From assembly GCA_001796865.1 (NCBI GenBank), contig MGNQ01000044.1:14625-31121 (forward strand): a stretch of DNA of 16,497 nt. The letters run 5' to 3'. This document shows, one piece after another, positions 1-6,012 of this stretch (its first letter is position 1; each line of letters begins with the position of its first letter). The stretch is from Chloroflexi bacterium RBG_16_56_11. GTDB taxonomy: Bacteria; Chloroflexota; Dehalococcoidia; Dehalococcoidales; RBG-16-60-22. A program made the position numbers and the translations under genes. The notes beneath the pieces were generated by a model. The model was not told the origin of the DNA and did no database searches. It saw only the letters and a list, made by a program, of their open reading frames with translations.

Positions 1-1824
1 CTGGGCGTCAAGCAGGTCTTCATCGACCCTTTCTGCAACTATACCGCCACCATCATCGGCGATAAATGGATAGCCCCCCGGCCCGGCACCGACGCCGCCC
101 TGGCCGAGGCCATCGCCCACGTCTGGCTCACCGAGGGCACCTATGATAAGAAATACATAGGCGCGCGCACGCTGGGATTCGAGGAGTTTAAAAAACATGT
201 CACCGGTGGTGATGACGGCGTCGCCCGGTCGCCGGAGTGGGCTGAATCTATCTGTGATGTACCGGCTTATACTATTAAAAGTCTCGCCCGCGAATGGGCC
301 TCCCGGCGGACAATGCTCGCCGCCGGCTCACGCGGCGGCGAGTCCGGCGCCTGCCGCCAGGCCTACGGCACGGAGTGGGCCAGGCTGATGGTGCTACTCC
401 AGGCGATGCATGGACTGGGTAAACCGGGTGTCAACATCTGGGGCACGACCATGGGCACGCCTTTCAACGCGGAGTTCAAGTTCCCGGGCTACGCCGCTTT
501 CGGCCCCAACTTCCTCAACGGTTTCGCTCAAAACAAGGTGGAGAACCCGGTCAGGCAGCGTGTCTACCGCCTGCTGACTCCGGAAGCTATTTTGAGTCCG
601 CCTGTCCGCTGGCTGGGGCAGACCTTTAGCGGGCAATCGCTGGAACAGCAGTTCATCCCGTATACCTACCCCCTGCCCGGCCACGCGGAAGTGAAGATGT
701 TCTACCGCTACGGCGGCTCTTTCCTGGGAACGATGACGGAGACCGCCCGCTGGGTGAGGATGTACCAGAGCCCGAAGCTCGAGTTCGTCGTCAATCAGGA
801 CTGCTGGTGGTGCACCGAGACGAAGTTCGCCGATATCATTTTGCCCGCCTGCACCGGTTTCGAGCGAAACGACATCGGCGAATGGGCCAATACCGGCGGC
901 TACACCCATCACGGCTCCAACGCCTGCAACCACCGCGTCATTGTCTACCAGCAAAAGTGCATCGAGCCCCTTTTCGAGTCGCGCTCGGACTACCGGATAT
1001 TCGCCGACCTGGCGGAGAGGTTGGGAATCAAGGAACAATATACCGAGGGCAATACCGAGGAAGACTGGATTGAAAAGGTCTTCAATTTCTCCGACCTCCC
1101 GAAGTATGTCTCTTTCGAGGAGTTCAAGGAAAAGGGGTATTATATCGTCCCGGTACCGGCTGACTACCGGCCGACCCCCGGCCTGCGCTGGTTTTACGAG
1201 GGACGCGATTGCGATACGCCCGACCACTTTAATCCGAAGAGGAACACCGAAAAAGGAAAAGAGCTCGGCACCTACAGTGGCAAGGTCGAGTTCGTGTCAC
1301 GCAGCCTGACGGCCAAACTACCCGATGACGTCGAGAGGCCGCCTTTACCGCGGTACATCCCGAGCTGGGAGGGCTACGACTCGACCCTGGCGGAGAAATA
1401 TCCCCTGCAGCTCATCTCGCCCCACCCCAGGTATTCCTTCCACACCCATCACGACGCCAACACCTCCTGGGTGAGCGAGATTGCCGGCCATCGCGTCCGT
1501 AAGGACGGTGTCGACTGGCGCCCGGTGCGTCTCCATCCCGCTGACGCTGCCAAGAGGAAAATCCGCCACGGCGACATTGTGAAAATCTACAACGACCGCG
1601 GCGCCGTGTTGTGTATTGCCGAAGTCACGGAGAGGATGAGGCCCGGAGTGGCCCACTGCTACTACGGCTCCGGGAAATACGACCCTATCGAGCCGGGTAA
1701 TCCCGCGAGTATCGATAGGGGCGGCTGCGTCAGCATCCTGACGCCTTCCCGCCTGCTTTCTAAAAACGCGCCGGGCATGGCGCCTAACTCCTGCCTCGTG
1801 GAAATAGAGAAGTGGTATAAATAA
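1..1824 (+). CDS. molybdopterin oxidoreductase, DMSO reductase family, partial (5' end outside window)
   Basis: The reading frame is open from base 1 to a TAA at 1822-1824, giving 607 residues of a large Mo/W-bis-MGD catalytic subunit. Visible family signatures are the segment around residues 264-281 (QDCWWCTETKFADIILPA), the pterin-binding stretch VFIDPFCNYTA near the start, the APRPGTDAALAEAIAHVW segment, and a C-terminal dinucleotide-binding domain from about residue 470. The style (CRQAYGTEWAR, GLGKPGVNIWGTTMG) resembles the pyrogallol transhydroxylase/acetylene hydratase side of the DMSO reductase family; this subgroup call is inference. The first roughly 200-250 residues, holding any 4Fe-4S motif and the Mo ligand (Ser, Cys, Asp or Sec), lie upstream, so substrate cannot be judged. 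No small Fe-S or membrane subunit follows downstream; a partner could lie upstream. Confidence 0.85.
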   Translation: MGVKQVFIDPFCNYTATIIGDKWIAPRPGTDAALAEAIAHVWLTEGTYDKKYIGARTLGFEEFKKHVTGGDDGVARSPEWAESICDVPAYTIKSLAREWASRRTMLAAGSRGGESGACRQAYGTEWARLMVLLQAMHGLGKPGVNIWGTTMGTPFNAEFKFPGYAAFGPNFLNGFAQNKVENPVRQRVYRLLTPEAILSPPVRWLGQTFSGQSLEQQFIPYTYPLPGHAEVKMFYRYGGSFLGTMTETARWVRMYQSPKLEFVVNQDCWWCTETKFADIILPACTGFERNDIGEWANTGGYTHHGSNACNHRVIVYQQKCIEPLFESRSDYRIFADLAERLGIKEQYTEGNTEEDWIEKVFNFSDLPKYVSFEEFKEKGYYIVPVPADYRPTPGLRWFYEGRDCDTPDHFNPKRNTEKGKELGTYSGKVEFVSRSLTAKLPDDVERPPLPRYIPSWEGYDSTLAEKYPLQLISPHPRYSFHTHHDANTSWVSEIAGHRVRKDGVDWRPVRLHPADAAKRKIRHGDIVKIYNDRGAVLCIAEVTERMRPGVAHCYYGSGKYDPIEPGNPASIDRGGCVSILTPSRLLSKNAPGMAPNSCLVEIEKWYK

Positions 1825-1825
1825 C

Positions 1826-1853
1826 TGTCATTCCCGCGAAAGCGGGAATCCAG
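1826..1853. repeat. dRS3-like hairpin repeat, intact copy
   Basis: A 28-nt unit two bases after the molybdoenzyme stop holds an 8-bp perfect stem (1830-1837 with 1842-1849) closed by a GAAA tetraloop. The core has the form ATTCCC-N8-GGGAAT, identical in pattern to the neisserial dRS3 repeat and to interspersed repeats seen in many bacterial genomes. No T-run follows, so a terminator role is uncertain. Confidence 0.7.
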
Positions 1854-1884
1854 ATTATACCCCACCCCGTGAAATCATCTGTTT

Positions 1885-1967
1885 GAAGAGGGGATATAAA
1901 TGAAGAGGGGTCTGCACCCTTCAGGGTGAACCTTCAGGATGAACCCCTCTTAAACGCCCCGTTTTTT
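1885..1967 (+). other. repeat-rich hairpin element, possible terminator
   Basis: The stretch contains GAAGAGGGG twice (1885-1893, 1902-1910) and a tandem 13-nt duplication (1918-1930 and 1931-1943, differing at one base). An outer 9-bp stem pairs 1903-1911 with 1943-1951, enclosing a small CACCC/GGGTG hairpin at 1915-1928. A run of six T at 1962-1967 lies 10 nt past the stem, so it may terminate the molybdoenzyme transcript, but the spacing is poor for a standard intrinsic terminator. Confidence 0.4.
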
Positions 1968-1975
1968 ATTATGTT

Positions 1976-2003
1976 TGTCATGCCCGCGCACGCTGGAATC
2001 CGG
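1976..2003. repeat. dRS3-like hairpin repeat, degenerate copy
   Basis: This matches the 1826-1853 unit at about 23 of 28 positions in the same orientation and keeps the TGTCA start and GGAATC end. The inverted arms have decayed (TGCCCGCGCACGC... instead of TTCCCGCGAAAGC...). Two copies 150 bp apart mark this spacer as a landing area for the repeat. Nothing else gene-like is visible in 1825-2059 apart from a short GGTAG/CTACC hairpin at 2011-2027. Confidence 0.6.
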
Positions 2004-2059
2004 TTTACAAGGTAGAGACGGACTACCCGGATAAAAAGTGAAATGCGAACTTAAAGAAA

Positions 2060-2134
2060 TGGAGCGGAAGACGGGATTCGAACCCGCGACCTCCTCCTTG
2101 GCAAGGAGGCATTCTACCACTGAACTACTTCCGC
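2060..2134 (-). tRNA. tRNA-Gly (GCC)
   Basis: Read on the minus strand the sequence folds as a full cloverleaf: acceptor GCGGAAG/CTTCCGC, D arm with GTTCAGTGGTAGAAT, anticodon loop TTGCCAA (anticodon GCC), T loop GGTTCGAATCC, discriminator T. The 3' CCA is encoded (75 nt with CCA). It lies 16 bp downstream of tRNA-Phe and is probably cotranscribed with it. Confidence 0.97.
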
Positions 2135-2149
2135 CCACCCGTGTTAAAA

Positions 2150-2223
<74 letters not shown>

Positions 2224-2238
2224 TCAGACACGTATAAA

Positions 2239-2268
2239 ATTATACCGTTTACTATCAATAAAAATCAA
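2239..2268 (-). promoter_or_regulatory. sigma70-type promoter for tRNA-Phe/tRNA-Gly
   Basis: On the minus strand TTGATT (2268-2263) and a perfect TATAAT (2244-2239) are separated by 18 bp. The predicted start, near 2232, is about 10 nt upstream of the tRNA-Phe 5' end. The surrounding 2224-2328 spacer is AT-rich and shows only a weak CTGAAA/TTTCAG hairpin besides. Confidence 0.7.
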
Positions 2269-2328
2269 CAAGAATTGGACGGTTCTGATTGGTCACTGAA
2301 AGCATTGTTTTTCAGCCTGATGTAATAT

Positions 2329-2713
2329 TTATTTCCAGATATCCAGCCAGTGATGGGGTAAGAGTTCCTTTAACGTAATTGTCTCATTCTGTCCTAATAT
2401 AATCTGGGTTTCCGCATTTGACCTGTTAACCTGATAGATCAGCTCGCGGCACCTTCCACAAGGCGGTGCGATTTTCTTTTTTCTATTAACGGCAACCAGC
2501 ATCGCAATCTCCGACTCTTTGTGTTTGAGCATTTCGGCAATGGCGGAATGTTCGGCGCAAAAGCCGATACCACAGGCGCAGTCGATCGCCGGTATATACG
2601 TTACCATCCCTGGTGATTAAGGCTGCGCCTACGTCACCGCTGATGCATTCATCAGTTGGCTTAAATGTTCCGGTGACGCTATACGCCTGTTTTATCAAGT
2701 CCTGTATCGTCAT
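2329..2713 (-). pseudogene. cytidine deaminase-like protein, frameshifted
   Basis: Two minus-strand frames together make one cytidine/blasticidin-deaminase-type protein. The N-terminal part starts at ATG 2713 with a GGAG ribosome-binding site (MTIQDLIKQAYSV..., then DGNVYTG). The C-terminal part carries the zinc/catalytic motif GFCAEHSAI and the second zinc motif PPCGRCREL, ending at TAA 2331-2329. The frame breaks at about 2587|2586, just after YTG: the family normally continues with roughly Val-x-Ile-Asp, so a deletion of 5 nt (or 2 nt) fits best. Unless it is an assembly error, the gene is inactive, since the catalytic half is out of frame. It sits 28 bp after panC as the last gene of that operon. 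Confidence 0.75.
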
Positions 2714-2741
2714 TTCAATCTCCGTGTTATTAATATCTTGC

Positions 2742-3569
2742 CTATCCTATTACCACATTATCAATCAGCCGCGTCTTCCCAAACCGCACCGCCAGGGACA
2801 CCAGCGCCGGGGGTTTTATTTCTTCCACGTCTTTCAGCGTCTTCCCGTCCGCGATGCTGATATAGACGATGTTCGCCAGCGGCTCCTGCTTGATGAGTGC
2901 CATCATGCGATGCAGCACCGTGTCCGCGTCTTTTTCCCCGTTTTTCCACAGCTCCTGGGCGAGTGTTAGCGCCTTGAACAGGACCGCCGCCCCCCGCCGC
3001 TCCTCCGGGTCCAGATAGACGTTGCGACTGCTCATGGCCAGGCCGTCCGGCTCCCTTACCGTGGGGCAGGCTATCAGCTCCAGGTCCATGTCAAGCTCGA
3101 CGGCCATCTTCTTGATTACCGCCACCTGCTGGGCGTCCTTCTGCCCGAAGTAGGCCCGGGTCGGCCCGACGATATTGAGCAGCTTGGTGACTACCGTGGC
3201 TACGCCCCGGAAATGCCCGGGCCGCGTCGCCCCTTCCAGTCCCTCCGTGATTCCCTTCACCTCCACCCAGGTGTCGTAGCCCGCCGGGTACATCTCCGCG
3301 TCCTCCGGCATGAAAACGATGTCGGTTAGCGACTCCAGCATCGCCAGGTCGCGGGGGATATCGCGGGGATAGCTTTTGAAGTCCTCTTTCGGGCCGAACT
3401 GGGTAGGATTGACATAGATGCTGACGACTACGGTATCGTTTTCTTTGGCCCGTCTTACCAGGGACAGATGCCCCTCGTGGAGGTAGCCCATCGTCGGCAC
3501 GAACCCGACCGTTCCTCTGGTCTGCTGGCGTAACCGCCTCATCTCTTCTATCGTTTTGACGACTTTCAT
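2742..3569 (-). CDS. panC: pantothenate synthetase
   Basis: The 275-residue product condenses D-pantoate with beta-alanine using ATP, the last step of pantothenate (vitamin B5) synthesis in the cytosol. All class hallmarks are present: VPTMGYLHEGH at residues 24-34 (the HxGH nucleotide-binding motif is residues 31-34), NPTQFGP, the YFGQKDAQQ segment, and the KMSKS-equivalent GLAMSSRN. Length matches the family. The ATG at 3569 is preceded by GAGGT. It is the fourth gene of the pan operon, 76 bp after panB; that gap holds a hairpin, so panC may be expressed at a different level from panB and panD. Confidence 0.97.
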   Translation of the reverse strand: MKVVKTIEEMRRLRQQTRGTVGFVPTMGYLHEGHLSLVRRAKENDTVVVSIYVNPTQFGPKEDFKSYPRDIPRDLAMLESLTDIVFMPEDAEMYPAGYDTWVEVKGITEGLEGATRPGHFRGVATVVTKLLNIVGPTRAYFGQKDAQQVAVIKKMAVELDMDLELIACPTVREPDGLAMSSRNVYLDPEERRGAAVLFKALTLAQELWKNGEKDADTVLHRMMALIKQEPLANIVYISIADGKTLKDVEEIKPPALVSLAVRFGKTRLIDNVVIG

Positions 3570-3586
3570 TTTTTACCTCGCCAACG

Positions 3587-3617
3587 AAAAGAGGGGCCGC
3601 GATTCTGCCGCCCCTCT
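3587..3617 (-). terminator. hairpin between panB and panC, weak terminator or mRNA processing site
   Basis: On the minus strand AGAGGGGC (3617-3610) pairs perfectly over 8 bp with GCCCCTCT (3597-3590), and only about four T residues follow. It would allow partial termination or stabilise the upstream message. The panC ribosome-binding site lies about 10 nt beyond it. Confidence 0.5.
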
Positions 3618-3645
3618 CGTAACCGAATCTATATGTGAGTCTGGT

Positions 3646-4476
3646 TCACTGGCTCAGCTCCGCCAGCACTCCTTCGTCGATGATGAAGCTGTGTTTCTCC
3701 GTGGGGAACTTGCCGGACCTGACTTCCTCGCAGTACTCATTGAAAGCGTTCGACATAATATCGGCGAGCCGGACGTACTGCTTGGCGTGCTTCGGCACGA
3801 AATCAGTAAATGAGCCCAGAATGTCGTTGACAATCTGCACCTGTCCGTCGCAATAGGGGCCCGCGCCGATGCCGATGGTCGGCACGCCCACCTTTTTGGT
3901 GACCAGCGCCGCCAGTTTGAAGGGGATAGCCTCCAGCACGATGGCGAATGCTCCGGCCTGCTCCAGCGCCACGGCATCGTCAATCAGTTTCGCCGCCGCT
4001 TCGCGCGACTTCGCCTGCACCTTAAGGCCGCCGAGCTGGTTGACCGACTGCGGCGTGAGCCCGATGTGTCCCATGACCGGGATGCCGCAATCTATGATGC
4101 GCCTCACCTTTTCGGCCACGGTCAGGCCGCCTTCTAATTTGACCGCCTGGGCGCCCGCTTCCTGGATGAACCGCGCCGCGTTGCGCATGGCCTCCCCGGT
4201 GCTCGCGTGGTAGGTCATGAACGGCATATCCCCAATAATCAGGGCCTTGCTGGTGCCCCTGACCACGGCTTTCGTATGGTGAATCATGACGTCCATGGTC
4301 ACCGGTATCGGCGTTTCGTAGCCCAGGACGACCATTCCCAGGCTGTCGCCGACCAGTATCATCGGTATACCGGCCGCTTCCACCAGTTTTGCCGTGGAGT
4401 AATCATAAGAGGTGAGCATGACTATCTTCTCACCTTTTTGTTTCATCTCTTTAATCTGATTGATGGTCACGCGCAT
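3646..4476 (-). CDS. panB: 3-methyl-2-oxobutanoate hydroxymethyltransferase
   Basis: This enzyme transfers a hydroxymethyl group from 5,10-methylene-tetrahydrofolate to 2-oxoisovalerate, giving ketopantoate, the committed step of pantoate synthesis. The 276-residue TIM-barrel protein shows LVGDSLGMVVLGY with the metal ligand Asp44, IGDMPFMTY with Asp83, the VKLEGG segment with a Glu ligand near 115, and GHIGLTPQ. Length is typical. The ATG at 4476 follows a GGAG that begins within the panD stop region (11-bp gap), which suggests translational coupling to panD. Confidence 0.97.
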   Translation of the reverse strand: MRVTINQIKEMKQKGEKIVMLTSYDYSTAKLVEAAGIPMILVGDSLGMVVLGYETPIPVTMDVMIHHTKAVVRGTSKALIIGDMPFMTYHASTGEAMRNAARFIQEAGAQAVKLEGGLTVAEKVRRIIDCGIPVMGHIGLTPQSVNQLGGLKVQAKSREAAAKLIDDAVALEQAGAFAIVLEAIPFKLAALVTKKVGVPTIGIGAGPYCDGQVQIVNDILGSFTDFVPKHAKQYVRLADIMSNAFNEYCEEVRSGKFPTEKHSFIIDEGVLAELSQ

Positions 4477-4487
4477 GGCGGCTCTCC

Positions 4488-4859
4488 TCAGGCGAAGATT
4501 TTCTCATCCAGCTTATTGACCATGACATTGTTCTCGTTGACATGCACTACCCTGGGGCGGTAGTTTTTCACATTCTCTTCGGCTACCTGCGTGTAGGTCA
4601 GGATAATGACCATATCGCCCTTGACAGCCAGCCGCGCCGCGGCGCCGTTGAGGCAGATTTCCCCGCTACCCGGCGCCCCCTCGATGGCGTAGGTAGTGAA
4701 ACGGGCGCCGTTGTTGATGTTGAGCACGTGGACCTGCTCGTAGGGGAGGATATCGGCGGCTTCCATGAGTTTCCTGTCGATGGTGATACTGCCTTCGTAG
4801 TCGATGTTCGCGTCCGTGACACGCGCCCGGTGGATTTTGCTCTTTAACATCGTTCTCAT
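4488..4859 (-). CDS. panD: aspartate 1-decarboxylase (pyruvoyl type)
   Basis: PanD decarboxylates L-aspartate to beta-alanine, the second precursor used by PanC. It is made as a proenzyme that cleaves itself between Gly and Ser to form the pyruvoyl group; that site is visible as YEGSITID, Gly23-Ser24 with the first ATG as residue 1. The N-terminal MLKSKIHRARVTDAN and the central LNGAAARLAVKGD segments are family signatures. At 123 residues the length is normal. The first ATG (4859) is preferred over the one three codons later because GGGAGA lies 7 nt upstream of it. It follows the DUF2520 gene by 19 bp. Confidence 0.97.
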   Translation of the reverse strand: MRTMLKSKIHRARVTDANIDYEGSITIDRKLMEAADILPYEQVHVLNINNGARFTTYAIEGAPGSGEICLNGAAARLAVKGDMVIILTYTQVAEENVKNYRPRVVHVNENNVMVNKLDEKIFA

Positions 4860-4878
4860 TGGACCGTCTCCCTGTTGC

Positions 4879-5751
4879 TTATTTAGATTTCAATATCATT
4901 TCCAGGACGCTGGCCTGCGCCTGGGCTATTTTCCCTTTGGCAAGGGCTATCGGGACTGTCTGGAGTCCGAGTTCTTGGTAAGCGAACAGCAGTGCCGGCG
5001 ATTTTTCCTTCAGGGCCTTCAGGTGCTTGCTGACCGTGCCGTCGTCACCGCGAGCAATCGGCCCGGTAAGGCACTGCGGGATACCTATGGTTTCAATGTT
5101 ATGGAGCGTGCCGCGGAGGAGCGGCAGGAGCGCCCGGGTGGCCTGGTCGGTGGGTATCGAAAAAGTCTGCCACAGGTCGGTGGCCATCTTCACCAGGGTC
5201 ACCAGGTAGTTGCAGGCGAAAACGGCGGCAGCGTGATAGAGGACTTTGTCGCTCGCCTGGAGCTTTATCCACGAGCCGTCCAGGGCCGTCGCCATGTACT
5301 TGAGGACGGTCAGCAGGGGCTCCCCGGCTTCTATGGCGAAGGTTGAGCCGGGGATGTTCTCGATGGCCTGTTGAACGCCGGCGAAGGTCTGCAAAGGATG
5401 GAAAGACCCGACCATCGCCCCGGACCTCATTGCCGGTTCCAGGACGTCAGTGGAATCGGCCCCGCTGCAGTGGACCACGCTGACGCCCTTCGGCCATTTC
5501 ACGCGGGAAACCACGGCGGGGATGGCAGCGTCCGGGGTGGTGATGAAAACAAGCCCGGCTTTCTCCGCCACTTCCTGGCCGCTCCCGAAAACCCGGCAGC
5601 CTTTGACCAGTCTGGCCAGCTTCTCTGCCGAGCTCAAAGTCCGGCTGTACACGCCTACGACTCCATACCCTTTGCGGTCAAGCAGGACGGCCAGGGCGGT
5701 ACCCACCGTCCCGGCCCCGATGAAACCGACTCTGAGCTTGCTATTCACCAA
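4879..5751 (-). CDS. Rossmann/DUF2520 reductase, candidate ketopantoate reductase (PanG-like)
   Basis: The 290-residue product has an N-terminal NAD(P)-binding Rossmann fold (VGFIGAGTVGTALA, residues 8-21), a conserved HCSGADST segment, SFHPLQTF, and the C-terminal helical domain of the DUF2520 family (LYHAAAVFACNYLVTL, GPIARGD). No classical panE is visible and the gene heads a panD-panB-panC operon, so it probably supplies the missing NADPH-dependent reduction of ketopantoate to pantoate. The known analogue is the PanG-type ketopantoate reductase of Francisella; assignment to that exact family is inference. The start is either TTG 5751 or GTG 5748. GAGGGGG, itself the 3' arm of the leader terminator, lies 9 or 12 nt upstream, so folding of the terminator would also hide the ribosome-binding site. 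Confidence 0.8.
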   Translation of the reverse strand: MVNSKLRVGFIGAGTVGTALAVLLDRKGYGVVGVYSRTLSSAEKLARLVKGCRVFGSGQEVAEKAGLVFITTPDAAIPAVVSRVKWPKGVSVVHCSGADSTDVLEPAMRSGAMVGSFHPLQTFAGVQQAIENIPGSTFAIEAGEPLLTVLKYMATALDGSWIKLQASDKVLYHAAAVFACNYLVTLVKMATDLWQTFSIPTDQATRALLPLLRGTLHNIETIGIPQCLTGPIARGDDGTVSKHLKALKEKSPALLFAYQELGLQTVPIALAKGKIAQAQASVLEMILKSK

Positions 5752-5753
5752 AT

Positions 5754-5783
5754 AAAAAAACCCCCTCGGATTGACCGAGAGGG
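5754..5783 (-). terminator. intrinsic terminator in the pan operon leader (attenuator)
   Basis: On the minus strand CCCTCTCGG (5783-5775) pairs along all 9 positions (one G-U) with CCGAGGGGG (5769-5761) around the 5-nt loop TCAAT. Seven U residues follow (5760-5754). It ends three nucleotides before the first possible start codon of the DUF2520 gene, so it terminates before the operon rather than after a gene. Confidence 0.85.
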
Positions 5784-5817
5784 CATCGTTAACCCGGTTC
5801 TTATATGCCGTCTCGGT
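5774..5817 (-). promoter_or_regulatory. antiterminator stem of the pan leader; candidate 'pan' riboswitch
   Basis: The leader segment ACCGAGACGGCAT (5817-5805) pairs with ATGCCCTCTCGGT (5786-5774) at 12 of 13 positions. This occupies the whole 5' arm of the terminator, so the two structures exclude each other. A further hairpin with a bulged A (5829-5815, GG-A-TCG/CGACC) overlaps the antiterminator by 3 nt and could favour the terminator. The 'pan' RNA motif, described from comparative genomics and reported from Chloroflexi upstream of pantothenate genes, has hairpins with bulged adenosines; the context fits, but the consensus match has not been checked. Confidence 0.75.
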
Positions 5818-5892
5818 CGTATACGATCCAAGCGACTTATTTTATTAAGGTCTTCTTTAGAACTCACCGCCATTACGGTCGATGGTACTATT

Positions 5893-5921
5893 ATTATAGT
5901 TCAAAAGTACCTGCCTGTCAA
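5893..5921 (-). promoter_or_regulatory. consensus sigma70-type promoter of the pan operon
   Basis: Perfect TTGACA (5921-5916) and perfect TATAAT (5898-5893) are separated by exactly 17 bp on the minus strand. Transcription would start near 5886, giving a leader of about 135 nt before the DUF2520 start codon. Confidence 0.88.
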
Positions 5922-5950
5922 TACGCCGTCGGTAACAACCACCTCACAAA

Positions 5951-5980
5951 TTGTCCCAGCTGTAACGATGGTGCTATAAT
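5951..5980 (+). promoter_or_regulatory. promoter of hisA-hisI
   Basis: TTGTCC (5951-5956) and a perfect TATAAT (5975-5980) are separated by 18 bp. The predicted start falls near 5987, where the sequence reads ATGATG, so the message would begin almost exactly on a start triplet. The -35 box lies 29 bp from the divergent pan -35 box. Confidence 0.65.
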
Positions 5981-6012
5981 TTTCTCATGATGATACCCTC
6001 GGGGAGGCGCTT

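Noticed and set aside
394..1227. 277-codon open frame antisense to the molybdoenzyme gene
   Set aside because: It is a by-product of GC-rich codon use; the sense frame has clear family motifs and the antisense product resembles nothing.
5754..5890. T-box leader on the pan operon
   Set aside because: Promoter, terminator and antiterminator are present, but the conserved T-box sequence (AGGGTGGNACCGCG-like) is absent and the genes are not amino-acid or aminoacyl-tRNA genes.
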